Shown here: positions 6,421 through 14,166 of the stretch, one piece after another
Numbering within the stretch: position 1 is the stretch's first letter
How the letters are laid out: every line of letters starts with the position of its first letter
NCBI GenBank assembly: GCA_015486685.1
Contig: WFRC01000288.1
Coordinates: forward strand, 1-20,458
Direction: 5' to 3'
Source of the DNA: Caldifarciminota bacterium
Lineage (GTDB): Bacteria > Hydrothermota > UBA3072 > WFRC01
Length of the DNA: 20,458 bases
Position numbers and translations under genes: made by a program
The notes under the pieces: model-generated
Databases searched by the model: none
What the model was told of the DNA's origin: nothing
The model's input: the letters and a program-made list of their open reading frames with translations, nothing else

Positions 6421-7780
6421 CCCCCAAATTATTTCTACATTTCGCAAATTTCTTGAAAGGGATGAAATTATAACAGATAGAGAATTGCTTGAAAAATATT
6501 GTGAAGATGAAACACCAAACCTCAAGGGCTCCACAGGACTTGTATTAAAACCTAAATCGGCTCAAAAGGTAGCTCAAATTATGCAAGTTGCTTTTCAAAA
6601 GAAAATCCCTGTTGTGCCAAGAGGTGCAGGAACAGGATTGGCAGGTGGAGCAGTTCCTATCCAGAATGAGGTTGTGCTTTCTCTTGAAAATATGAATAAG
6701 ATATTAGAAATTGATAAAAGGAATTGGATGGCGGTTGTAGAGCCCGGGGTAATCACCCAGGAAATAAGCAACCAGGCTAAAATCTATGGATTGTTTTATC
6801 CGCCAGACCCTGCTTCCCTTGATATCTGCACCATTGGAGGGAATATCGCCACAGGGGCAGGTGGGGCAAGAACAGTGAAATATGGGACTACAAAAAATTA
6901 TATTTACGGATTAACCGTTGTCCTGCCTGATGGGACTATGATAAAAACAGGCGGAAAATTCTTGAAAAATTCAACAGGTTATAATCTTACAGGACTCTTT
7001 GTTAATTCAGAAGGAACCCTGGGGATTATTACAGAGGCAATCGTTAGGCTGATGCCTTTGCCCACATTTTCTGTTGACCTGTTAATTCCATATACAAATA
7101 TGGATGATGCTGTGGAGACGGCATTCAATCTCCCTGTATTACCTACTGCCCTGGAATTTATGGAAAGGGAGGCAATTCAATCTGCCGAGAGATTTTTGAA
7201 CAAAGATTTACCTTTTGGAGACGCAGAAATCCACCTTTTAATAGAATTTGACGGAGAGAAAGAATATCTTGATAGTATAATAGAAAAGGTGGGAGAGGTT
7301 GCATTGAAACATAACGCAATAGATGTTATGGTTGCCGATACAAAGCCTACCAGAGGAAGGATATGGGAAGCGAGGAGAAATATCTCTCGTGCATTGAAAT
7401 CAGAAGGTAAGATTGCATCACAGGATGTTGTAGTCCCAAGGTCAAATATACCGGAATTTATAGAAAAATTGAACAGGATAAAACAGAAATATGGTGTAAA
7501 AATCGTATGCTTTGGGCATCTTGGAGATGGGAATATCCATGTAAATATAATAAAGGAATCAGAGGATATTAAGGAAAGATTAAGCCTTATTCTTCGAGAT
7601 ATATATAAACTTGCCCTTTCTCTTAGCGGTATGATATCAGGGGAGCACGGGATTGGACTTGTAAAAAAACCTTACATAGAGATGGCGTTGCCATCTGGAA
7701 ATATAAATCTTATGAGGAAAATCAAAAAGGCAATTGACCCTGATAATATTCTAAATCCCGGCAAAATATTTAATCTATAA
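6413..7780 (+). CDS. FAD-linked oxidase, GlcD/D-lactate dehydrogenase family
   Basis: A 455-residue flavoprotein of the VAO/PCMH type: N-terminal FAD-binding domain, then the FAD-oxidase C-terminal domain. Visible are PVVPRGAGTGLAGGAVP near residues 65-81 and the Rossmann-like pocket segment IGGNIATGAGGARTVKYG near 142-159. The segment NSEGTLGIITEA lies near 202-213. The C-terminal signature includes CFGHLGDGNIH and SGEHGIG, ending with IDPDNILNPGKIF. The family oxidises 2-hydroxy acids such as glycolate or D-lactate, passing electrons to quinone or a partner. No GlcE or GlcF (iron-sulfur) partner lies beside it, so the exact substrate and acceptor are open. There is no clear Shine-Dalgarno; the start overlaps the preceding gene by 8 nt, which implies translational coupling. 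Confidence 0.85.
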   Translation: MDNPQIISTFRKFLERDEIITDRELLEKYCEDETPNLKGSTGLVLKPKSAQKVAQIMQVAFQKKIPVVPRGAGTGLAGGAVPIQNEVVLSLENMNKILEIDKRNWMAVVEPGVITQEISNQAKIYGLFYPPDPASLDICTIGGNIATGAGGARTVKYGTTKNYIYGLTVVLPDGTMIKTGGKFLKNSTGYNLTGLFVNSEGTLGIITEAIVRLMPLPTFSVDLLIPYTNMDDAVETAFNLPVLPTALEFMEREAIQSAERFLNKDLPFGDAEIHLLIEFDGEKEYLDSIIEKVGEVALKHNAIDVMVADTKPTRGRIWEARRNISRALKSEGKIASQDVVVPRSNIPEFIEKLNRIKQKYGVKIVCFGHLGDGNIHVNIIKESEDIKERLSLILRDIYKLALSLSGMISGEHGIGLVKKPYIEMALPSGNINLMRKIKKAIDPDNILNPGKIFNL

Positions 7781-7849
7781 TTTTTCCAATATTCCATAAG
7801 AACTTTCAACTTTTGAACCAATATATTTTCTCTCATTCTCTTTTTATCC

Positions 7850-7877
7850 TTGACTATAAGAATATTTTTGTTATTAT
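7850..7877 (+). promoter_or_regulatory. Promoter, leaderless type, for the proS-rimP-nusA-infB operon
   Basis: TTGACT (7850-7855), 16-nt spacer, TATTAT (7872-7877), 7 nt, then ATG at 7885. No Shine-Dalgarno sequence fits in the gap. Earlier in-frame ATGs at 7813 and 7876 are excluded because they lie upstream of, or inside, the -10. Confidence 0.6.
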
Positions 7878-7884
7878 GAGAGAT

Positions 7885-9576
7885 ATGAGATGGAAAAATG
7901 CTTTTATACCTACATTGAGAGAAGTGCCAAAGGAGGCGATTGTAAAGAGTCACAAACTCCTTCTGAGAGCGGGATATATTAAATCCTCTTCAAGTGGTGT
8001 TTATAGTTTCTTACCCCTGGGCTGGAGAGTGATGAATAAGGTTATGAGGATTGTGAGAGAGGAGATGGATGCAATTGGGGCGCAGGAAATGTATCTCCCT
8101 GCCCTTACACCTAAGGAATTATGGGAGGAGACAGGAAGATGGAAAGATTATGGTGATGATATGTACAGACTCCAGGATAGGAAACAGCACGCGTTTGCAC
8201 TTGCACCTACTCATGAGGAAGTTATGGCAGAAATTGCCCGTTCTCACATAAAGTCCTGGAGAGACTTACCCCAGATATGGTATCAGATTCAGTTAAAATA
8301 TAGGGATGAACCACGACCAAGGGGTGGTATATTGAGGGGTAAGACATTTTTTATGAAGGACTCCTATAGCTTTGATACAGATTTTGATGGGCTCGGCAAG
8401 AGTTATAATAAGCATTATGACGCATATACAAAGATATTCCGAAGGTGTGGGCTGAGTACCACAGTTGTGAGTGCTTCAAGTGGAATTATGGGAGGTTCTG
8501 AATCCAATGAATTTATGGTAATTGCGGATATTGGAGAGGATACTGTTGTAAAGTGTTCTCATTGCGGTTATGCCTCAAATTCAGAGGTAGCAGAATCAAT
8601 ACCTGTAAGGGTAAAATATAAATCTGCTGAATTGAAGAAGGTGCATACACCTGTGGAGGGAAGCGTTGAAGAGGTTGCAAAATTTTTCGGTGTTGAGAAA
8701 CATTTTTTGATGAAAAGTCTTTTGTATATTATAGATGATAAACCTGTTTTTATTGTGGTTAGGGGGGATTATGAAATTGACGAGAGGAGATTGGAAAGTA
8801 TATTTCCAAATATAAGACCTGCACACAGTGAAGAGATTCAGAAATATACAGGTGCTGTTCCCGGATATATCAGCCCCGTTGGATTAAATATTGAAACCTA
8901 TGCCGATATGAGTTTAAGGGATGCAGAGGGGATGATAAGTGGCGCAAATCAAGATAACTATCACTATACAGGTATAGATATTGAAAGGGATGTGAATGTT
9001 TTAAAATATCTGGATGTTAGAAGGGTAAAAGATGGGGATGTCTGTAAAAAGTGTGGCAGTCCTCTTGAGGTAAAGAATGCTATTGAGTTAGGGCATATAT
9101 TTAAGTTGGGAACAAAGTATTCAAATGCGATGAATGCACTCTTTACTGATAAGAATGGTGAAAGAAAACCCGTTGTTATGGGGAGTTATGGCATTGGGAT
9201 TGAAAGGATAATGGCTTCGGTTGTGGAGGTGAATAGTGACGATAACGGAATTGTGTGGAATTACACAATTACACCTTACGATATTTTGATAACGAATTTA
9301 GATGTAAATGATAAAGAAACTGCGGAACTCAGTGAGAAAGTGTATAATGAGTTTAAGAATAAAGGTATTGATGCCCTTTACGATGATAGAGACGAGACCC
9401 CCGGGGTAAAATTTAAGGATGCAGACTTGATTGGTATACCTCTGAGAATTACCATCGGAAAAAAGGGGTTGAAAAATGGTAATGTTGAGATTAAATTAAG
9501 GGGAACAGGCGAAAAATTTGATGTAAAAAAGGCAGAACTTATAAATAAAACAATGGAGATATTAAAAAATGGATGA
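7885..9576 (+). CDS. Prolyl-tRNA synthetase, bacterial type with editing domain
   Basis: A 563-residue class II aminoacyl-tRNA synthetase that charges tRNA-Pro. It shows the N-terminal catalytic block (SSSGVYSFLPLGWRV, motif 1 region). Motif 2 is present with YRDEPRPRGGILRGKTFFMKD, followed by the YbaK-like insertion domain that clears Ala-tRNA-Pro, here around residues 230-370. Motif 3 is GSYGIGIERIMA, followed by the anticodon-binding domain to the C-terminus. Two Cys pairs (CSHC in the middle, CKKC near 390) bracket the insertion domain. The start at 7885 follows from the promoter: 7 nt after the -10 and the second of two close ATGs. The gene opens the translation operon and overlaps rimP by 8 nt. 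Its length is normal for the bacterial form. Confidence 0.95.
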   Translation: MRWKNAFIPTLREVPKEAIVKSHKLLLRAGYIKSSSSGVYSFLPLGWRVMNKVMRIVREEMDAIGAQEMYLPALTPKELWEETGRWKDYGDDMYRLQDRKQHAFALAPTHEEVMAEIARSHIKSWRDLPQIWYQIQLKYRDEPRPRGGILRGKTFFMKDSYSFDTDFDGLGKSYNKHYDAYTKIFRRCGLSTTVVSASSGIMGGSESNEFMVIADIGEDTVVKCSHCGYASNSEVAESIPVRVKYKSAELKKVHTPVEGSVEEVAKFFGVEKHFLMKSLLYIIDDKPVFIVVRGDYEIDERRLESIFPNIRPAHSEEIQKYTGAVPGYISPVGLNIETYADMSLRDAEGMISGANQDNYHYTGIDIERDVNVLKYLDVRRVKDGDVCKKCGSPLEVKNAIELGHIFKLGTKYSNAMNALFTDKNGERKPVVMGSYGIGIERIMASVVEVNSDDNGIVWNYTITPYDILITNLDVNDKETAELSEKVYNEFKNKGIDALYDDRDETPGVKFKDADLIGIPLRITIGKKGLKNGNVEIKLRGTGEKFDVKKAELINKTMEILKNG

Positions 9577-9853
9577 ATTAGAAAAGACACTTGTAGAGAT
9601 TGTGCAGAGGACACTTAAAGAAGGAGATTTTACAAATGAAGGCATTGAACTTTACGACCTTGAATTTAAGGGCAATAGAGTTTTAAGAGTTTTTTTGGAT
9701 AAGCCTTCAGGTGTTACTATCGGGGATTGTGAGAGAGTTTCAAAACATCTTTCTACGGTGCTTGATGTAGAAGACCCCATCCCTTATCCTTATAGATTAG
9801 AGGTTTCTTCGCCTGGTGGCAGAAAAAAAAGAAATTTGGAGGAGATATTATGA
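9569..9853 (+). CDS. Ribosome maturation factor RimP, N-terminal domain only
   Basis: RimP assists maturation of the 30S subunit. This copy has 94 residues where the family usually has about 150. The N-terminal alpha/beta domain is recognisable: LEFKGNRVLRVFLDKPSG, then IGDCERVSKHLSTVLDVEDPI, then the hallmark LEVSSPG. The protein stops 12 residues after that motif, so the C-terminal SH3-like domain is absent. No remnant of it lies downstream, because nusA begins in the last codons (4-nt ATGA overlap at 9850-9853). A run of eight A residues follows the SSPGG codons, but shifting the frame there could not restore a domain that has no room. The order proS-rimP-nusA-infB supports the identity. 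Confidence 0.85.
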   Translation: MDELEKTLVEIVQRTLKEGDFTNEGIELYDLEFKGNRVLRVFLDKPSGVTIGDCERVSKHLSTVLDVEDPIPYPYRLEVSSPGGRKKRNLEEIL

Positions 9854-11106
9854 ATCAAGTGAATCAAATGGTTGTTGAAATGCTCAGTGAGATTGCACGA
9901 GAGAGGGGGATTGAAAAAAACTTTGTAGTAGACTCGTTAAGAGAAGGGCTTACCCAGGCACTCCATAAGAAGTTTCCTGATGTGAAAGAGTTTAATGTAG
10001 AGATTTCTGAATCCTCCGGACTCATAAAACTTTTTGTGGTTAAGAAAGTGGTAGAAAATGTAGAGGATGAGGACAACGAAATAAGTTTGGAAGATGCGAA
10101 AGAAAAAAAACCGACAGCTTCAATAGGTAGTGATATAAATATTGAGATACCTATAGAGAGACTTGGTAGAAATGCCATAAGGGGGTTAAGGTATTATTTG
10201 ACTTCAAAAGTAAAAGATGCCGAGAAAGATATTATTTTCCAGGAATTTAATGGTAGAGTAGGTGAAATAATAACAGGCACTATTACGAGATTTGTCAGAA
10301 TAGGTATTTATGTAAATTTGGGTAAAGCAGAAGGGCTTCTTCCATATAGAGAACAAATTCCTAATGAATTCTATTCTCAGGGAAGTAATATTAAGGCACT
10401 TATAACAGAAGTTGTGATGACAGGCAGAGGTCCTTTAATTTATCTTTCTCGTACAAGACCTGAGTTTCTGCAAAGATTATTTGAGTTTGAAGTGCCGGAA
10501 ATATTTCAGGGCATTGTTGAAATAAAAGGGGTTGTAAGACAGCCCGGTACCAGGGCAAAAATTCTTGTTTACTCTAAGAATGAAAAGATTGACCCTGTTG
10601 GGTCATGTGTGGGTATGAAAGGGTCAAGAGTTCAATCAATCGGGAGAGAACTGAGCGGTGAAAGAATTGATGTTATATCATGGAGCAATGAACCCTCTGT
10701 TCTTATAACCAGGGCATTATCTCCCGCGAGTGTTGTCAGGGTTATTTTAAATAAAGAAGAAAAAAAGGCAGCCTGTATCGTGCCTGATGACCAGATTTCA
10801 GTGGCTATCGGTAAAGAAGGGCAAAATGTCTACCTTGCATCGAGGCTTACAGGATGGGAAATTGATGTAGTGTCTCAGAGTGCGTCTTATAAAGAAAAAT
10901 TAGGTGAGAAGCAAAAAGAAATTAAGATTAAAAACTTAAAAACAATACCGCCAAAAATCATTGAAACACTAAAAAAGGCAAAAATTAAGACAGCAGATGA
11001 TATTATGAAATTAGGCAAAGAAGATTTAATGAAACTCAAAGGGATTGGTGAAAAGACCGCGGATAAAATATACAAGGCAATAAATGAGGTACTTAACATT
11101 GGATAA
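9850..11106 (+). CDS. Transcription termination/antitermination factor NusA
   Basis: A 418-residue RNA polymerase-binding elongation factor controlling pausing, termination and antitermination. It has an N-terminal RNA-polymerase-binding domain (about 1-135), an S1 domain (GEIITGTITRFVRIGIYVNLG, near 138-158), and two KH domains. The first KH contains GSCVGMKGSRVQSI and the second DDQISVAIGKEGQNVYLASR. The C-terminus carries a helix-hairpin-helix repeat around LKGIGEKTADKIYKAI. A charged acidic insertion (ENVEDEDNEISLEDAKEKK) lengthens the N-terminal domain. GGAGGAG at 9838-9844 is a good ribosome binding site. The gene overlaps rimP by 4 nt and precedes infB by 11 nt. The ylxR gene often found between nusA and infB is absent. 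Confidence 0.95.
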   Translation: MNQVNQMVVEMLSEIARERGIEKNFVVDSLREGLTQALHKKFPDVKEFNVEISESSGLIKLFVVKKVVENVEDEDNEISLEDAKEKKPTASIGSDINIEIPIERLGRNAIRGLRYYLTSKVKDAEKDIIFQEFNGRVGEIITGTITRFVRIGIYVNLGKAEGLLPYREQIPNEFYSQGSNIKALITEVVMTGRGPLIYLSRTRPEFLQRLFEFEVPEIFQGIVEIKGVVRQPGTRAKILVYSKNEKIDPVGSCVGMKGSRVQSIGRELSGERIDVISWSNEPSVLITRALSPASVVRVILNKEEKKAACIVPDDQISVAIGKEGQNVYLASRLTGWEIDVVSQSASYKEKLGEKQKEIKIKNLKTIPPKIIETLKKAKIKTADDIMKLGKEDLMKLKGIGEKTADKIYKAINEVLNIG

Positions 11107-11117
11107 AAAGGAAAAAT

Positions 11118-13265
11118 ATGCGTGTTTATGAACTGGCAAAGCACATAAGTCTGACAAGTAAAGCACTCTTAAATATTCTCAAGAAATTGAATATTAAGGT
11201 TAAAAGTCATATGTCTGCACTTTCTACTGAGGATATTCAAAGGGTAACATCATATATAGAAAAGCAGAAGGAAGAAACGAGGAAGAGTGAAATAAAGAGG
11301 AAAGAGATACATAGGCAAAAGATAAAGGGTGGTGCGAAACCCCCTGCCCATATATTGAAACCTCCACACAAGAAGGGTAAAGAGAAATTCAAACGTCCTG
11401 TTGCAAATCCTGTGGAAGTAAAGAAGAAATTGAAACAGACATTAGCCCGTATAGAGAAGGGCGTGAAAAAATCAAAAAAGAAAAAAAGGAAGATACCGGG
11501 TATAGAAGAAAAGGAAGAGAATATCATTAATGTTCAGGAATTTATACCTGTAACTGAACTGGCTAAAATGCTAAATATCCATCCTAACAATGTAATCCTT
11601 AAATGCCTTGAGATAGGATTTTCTGTGACATTAAATCAGAGGCTTGATTTTGATACCATTTCTCTCATTGCTGAGGAATTTGGGTATAAAGCCCGATTGA
11701 TGAAGGAATATGAAGTAGAAAATATTATTACGAAGGGTGAAGAATACAGTGAATATAAAGAAAAGCCACCTATTGTAACAGTAATGGGGCATGTTGACCA
11801 TGGGAAAACAACACTGCTTGATAGGATAAGGGAGACCAATGTTGTAGCAACGGAAAAGGGTGGTATAACAGAAAAAATCGGTGCATATCGTGTGGAATTT
11901 AATAATAAAATTATTACATTTATAGATACACCCGGGCATAAGGCATTTACGGCAATGAGAGCAAGAGGGGTAAAAGTAACAGATATAGTAATTCTTGTTG
12001 TTGCTGCAAATGATGGTGTTATGCCCCAAACAGTTGAGGCTATAGACCATGCCCATGCAGGTGGAACTCCCATTATTGTCGCAATTAATAAAATTGACCT
12101 TCCCGATGCTAATGCTGAAAAAGTAAAGCGTCAACTCGCCAATAAGGATTTATTGGTTCAGGAATATGGCGGTGATATCATTGCTGTTGAGCTGTCTGCA
12201 AGGACGGGTGAAGGCATAGATGAGTTATTGGAAGCAATTGTGCTTCTTGCAGAAGACTTAAAATTAAAAGCACCTTATAAGGGGCCTGCAAAGGGTGTAA
12301 TTCTGGAAGCAAAGAAAGAAAGAGGAAGAGGCAATATTGTTACGGTAATCATTCAGAGGGGAACATTGAATATCGGAGACCCGTTTATAGCAGGGAGGGT
12401 TTTTGGAAAGGTTAAAGCCCTATTTGATGAGTGGCGTAATAGATTGAATGTTGCAACTCCAGGAATAGCAGTCCAGATTCTTGGTTTCAATAAACCTCCT
12501 AATGTAGGTGATACATTTATTGTTGTTAAAGATGATAGAAAGGCGAGGGAAATCAGTAAGAAGAGGGAAATTGCTGCTCGTTCTCAGGAACAAAAGAAAG
12601 GGGCTGCGTTTGGGCTTAAGGAATTTCAGGAGGAGATGAAAAAGGGAGAGGTTAAAGAATTAAAGATAGTAATGAAAGGCGACGATGCAGGTGCAGTAGA
12701 AGCCCTCGCAGATGTGTTGTCCGGACTTTCCACGGATGAAGTGATTGTAAATATTATACATAAGGGTATCGGGGATATAACAGAGAATGATGTTTTGCTT
12801 GCATCTGCTTCAAAGGCAATTTCAGTGGGATATAAAGTAAGGGCTGAGCAAAGGGCAAGGGAAATTTCGAAGGTAGAAGGGGTTGAAATTAGGTTATATA
12901 ACATAATATACGAGGCAACAGATGATATAAGACTGGCGATGACAGGTTTATTAGAACCGGAGAGGGAAGAGGTAGAAATAGGCAAGGCAGTTGTAAGGGC
13001 ACTGTTTAAATTGCCAAAATTAGGTTTTATAGCAGGTTCTTATGTAGAAGCGGGGAAAATGATAAGAGGAGCAAAGACAAAGGTGTTGAGGAACGATGAA
13101 GTGATTTTTGAGACAGAAATTACATCACTTAAAAGGTTTAAGGAGGATGTGAAAGAAGTTGAAGCAGGGTTTGAGTGTGGCATTGGGCTTGGTGTATCGA
13201 AAAACTTAAAAGAAGGTGATGTGATAATTGCCTATGAAATTGTGGAGAGAGAAAGGACATTATGA
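11118..13265 (+). CDS. Translation initiation factor IF-2
   Basis: A 715-residue GTPase that brings initiator tRNA to the 30S subunit. It begins with an IF2_N domain (RVYELAKHISLTSKALLNIL). A lysine-rich linker (about 55-130) and a second IF2_N-type segment around residues 135-195 follow. The GTPase motifs are intact: GHVDHGKTT from about residue 224, DTPGHKAF, NKID and a SAR-type G5. The C-terminal beta-barrel and tRNA-binding domains follow, to a normal end. A purine-rich AAAAAGGAAA lies before the start. The gene overlaps ylxP by 4 nt. Confidence 0.96.
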   Translation: MRVYELAKHISLTSKALLNILKKLNIKVKSHMSALSTEDIQRVTSYIEKQKEETRKSEIKRKEIHRQKIKGGAKPPAHILKPPHKKGKEKFKRPVANPVEVKKKLKQTLARIEKGVKKSKKKKRKIPGIEEKEENIINVQEFIPVTELAKMLNIHPNNVILKCLEIGFSVTLNQRLDFDTISLIAEEFGYKARLMKEYEVENIITKGEEYSEYKEKPPIVTVMGHVDHGKTTLLDRIRETNVVATEKGGITEKIGAYRVEFNNKIITFIDTPGHKAFTAMRARGVKVTDIVILVVAANDGVMPQTVEAIDHAHAGGTPIIVAINKIDLPDANAEKVKRQLANKDLLVQEYGGDIIAVELSARTGEGIDELLEAIVLLAEDLKLKAPYKGPAKGVILEAKKERGRGNIVTVIIQRGTLNIGDPFIAGRVFGKVKALFDEWRNRLNVATPGIAVQILGFNKPPNVGDTFIVVKDDRKAREISKKREIAARSQEQKKGAAFGLKEFQEEMKKGEVKELKIVMKGDDAGAVEALADVLSGLSTDEVIVNIIHKGIGDITENDVLLASASKAISVGYKVRAEQRAREISKVEGVEIRLYNIIYEATDDIRLAMTGLLEPEREEVEIGKAVVRALFKLPKLGFIAGSYVEAGKMIRGAKTKVLRNDEVIFETEITSLKRFKEDVKEVEAGFECGIGLGVSKNLKEGDVIIAYEIVERERTL

Positions 13266-13546
13266 GATTACTCCTTTGCACTTTTGATATTTACTTACCA
13301 TATTCCCATTCATTAAAGGAAAAGAGAAGGTTTCTTCATAAGGTTAAAGATGGGGTAAGGCATAGATACAATGTTTCCATCTCCGAGGTGGATTATCTGG
13401 ATAAATGGCAGAGAACAAAATTGGCTCTTGCCTATGTGGGTGGTGATGGAAATAAAATAAAGGAGACATTTCAGAAGATAAAGGAAAACATTGAGCAGGA
13501 AGATGGAATTGAAATTTTAACATTTACTCTGGAGGATAAATTATGA
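13262..13546 (+). CDS. DUF503 family protein (YlxP-like)
   Basis: A 94-residue protein of the DUF503/YlxP family, small ferredoxin-like-fold proteins encoded between infB and rbfA in many bacteria. Recognisable are the N-terminal beta strand ending in a HSLKEKR motif (around 17-23) and the segment after it leading to EVDYLDKWQRTKLALAYVG. B. subtilis YlxP has been linked to ribosome or cold-shock physiology, but the molecular function is not settled. It overlaps infB (ATGA, 13262-13265) and rbfA (13543-13546), so translation is probably coupled through all three. Confidence 0.88.
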   Translation: MRLLLCTFDIYLPYSHSLKEKRRFLHKVKDGVRHRYNVSISEVDYLDKWQRTKLALAYVGGDGNKIKETFQKIKENIEQEDGIEILTFTLEDKL

Positions 13547-13893
13547 AAAGACTGCAAAGGGTAAACGCACTTATAAAAAAAGAGGTTTCGCGCACCGTGG
13601 AAAGATATGTATTAGACCATAATATAGGATTTATAACCATTACAAGGGCAGAGGTATCGTCCAATTTAAGGGATGCGAAGATATTTTTTACCGTGCATAA
13701 CCTTGAATATATTGCATCTGCACAGAATGCTTTAAATAATGGGAAAAGACTTATTCAAAAGTCCGTAGCAGAAAGAATAAGGTTAAAATATACCCCGCGA
13801 TTAAATTTTATCTATGATGACGGACTTGAAAAGTATGAAAAAATAGAGGGTCTACTTGCTTCAATAGAAAAAGAAAAAGGCCGAGAGGCATAA
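13543..13893 (+). CDS. Ribosome-binding factor A
   Basis: A 116-residue KH-fold protein that binds the 30S subunit during late 16S rRNA maturation and cold adaptation. Typical features are the N-terminal VNALIKKEVSRTVERYV helix and the beta strand FITITRAEVSSNLRDAKIFFTV. A helix with GKRLIQKSVAERIRLKYTPRLNFIYDDGLE follows. GGAGG at 13530 is well placed before the ATG. It ends the compact part of the translation operon; a 273-bp spacer follows. Confidence 0.93.
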   Translation: MKRLQRVNALIKKEVSRTVERYVLDHNIGFITITRAEVSSNLRDAKIFFTVHNLEYIASAQNALNNGKRLIQKSVAERIRLKYTPRLNFIYDDGLEKYEKIEGLLASIEKEKGREA

Positions 13894-13894
13894 T

Positions 13895-13915
13895 AAGTAA
13901 GAAGTAGGAAGTGAT
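13895..13915 (+). repeat. AAGTRRG-like heptamer tandem
   Basis: Three 7-nt units begin AAGT (13895, 13902, 13909), directly after the rbfA stop codon. They form one of several 7-nt periodic tracts in the spacers of this window. Confidence 0.5.
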
Positions 13916-13949
13916 ATTAGGGTATAGTAGATGGGATGGATATGTAGGA

Positions 13950-13965
13950 GGGATTTCCTAATCCC
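13950..13965 (+). repeat. Small hairpin, GGGATT stem
   Basis: GGGATT (13950-13955) pairs perfectly with AATCCC (13960-13965) around a TCCT loop. No U-run follows, so it is more likely an intergenic repeat hairpin than an intrinsic terminator. Confidence 0.5.
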
Positions 13966-14013
13966 GATTACCTCACTAAGAACAGTGATACGATTATATG
14001 GTGATACGGATAT

Positions 14014-14041
14014 GAAAATGTAAAGTGAAAAATGATAAAGG
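14014..14041 (+). repeat. RAARTG-type heptamer tandem
   Basis: Four consecutive degenerate 7-nt units (starting 14014, 14021, 14028, 14035) share the theme NAAARTG. The same theme occurs at 1494-1528 and, inverted, at 1581-1608. Confidence 0.5.
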
Positions 14042-14052
14042 CATGGGATTTT

Positions 14053-14073
14053 CCTCTCCCTTGACGGGAGAGG
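14053..14073 (+). repeat. CCTCTCCC hairpin repeat
   Basis: CCTCTCCC (14053-14060) and GGGAGAGG (14066-14073) form a perfect 8-bp stem with a TTGAC loop, followed by ATTAAGGTGAGGGTGA. I recall this hairpin-plus-tail as a widespread bacterial intergenic repeat, but cannot confirm copy number here. There is no U-run after it, so it is not a standard terminator. Confidence 0.65.
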
Positions 14074-14110
14074 ATTAAGGTGAGGGTGAAATCTGTTGTT
14101 GCTACAATTA

Positions 14111-14138
14111 ACGAATGACGATTTACGATTAACGATTT
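14111..14138 (+). repeat. ACGAWTD heptamer tandem upstream of nrnA
   Basis: Four head-to-tail 7-nt units (14111, 14118, 14125, 14132) all begin ACGA and fit the consensus ACGAWTD. They end 12 nt before the ribosome binding site GGAG (14151-14154) of the next gene. Confidence 0.75.
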
Positions 14139-14166
14139 TTTATAACATAAGGAGATTTTATATTTA

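Noticed and set aside
11631..12134. Long antisense frames inside infB and other housekeeping genes
   Set aside because: They are shadows of strongly recognised genes on the other strand and have no domain of their own.
14053..14073. Intrinsic terminator after rbfA
   Set aside because: The 8-bp stem is perfect but is followed by ATTAAGGTGAGG rather than a U-run; better described as an intergenic repeat hairpin.
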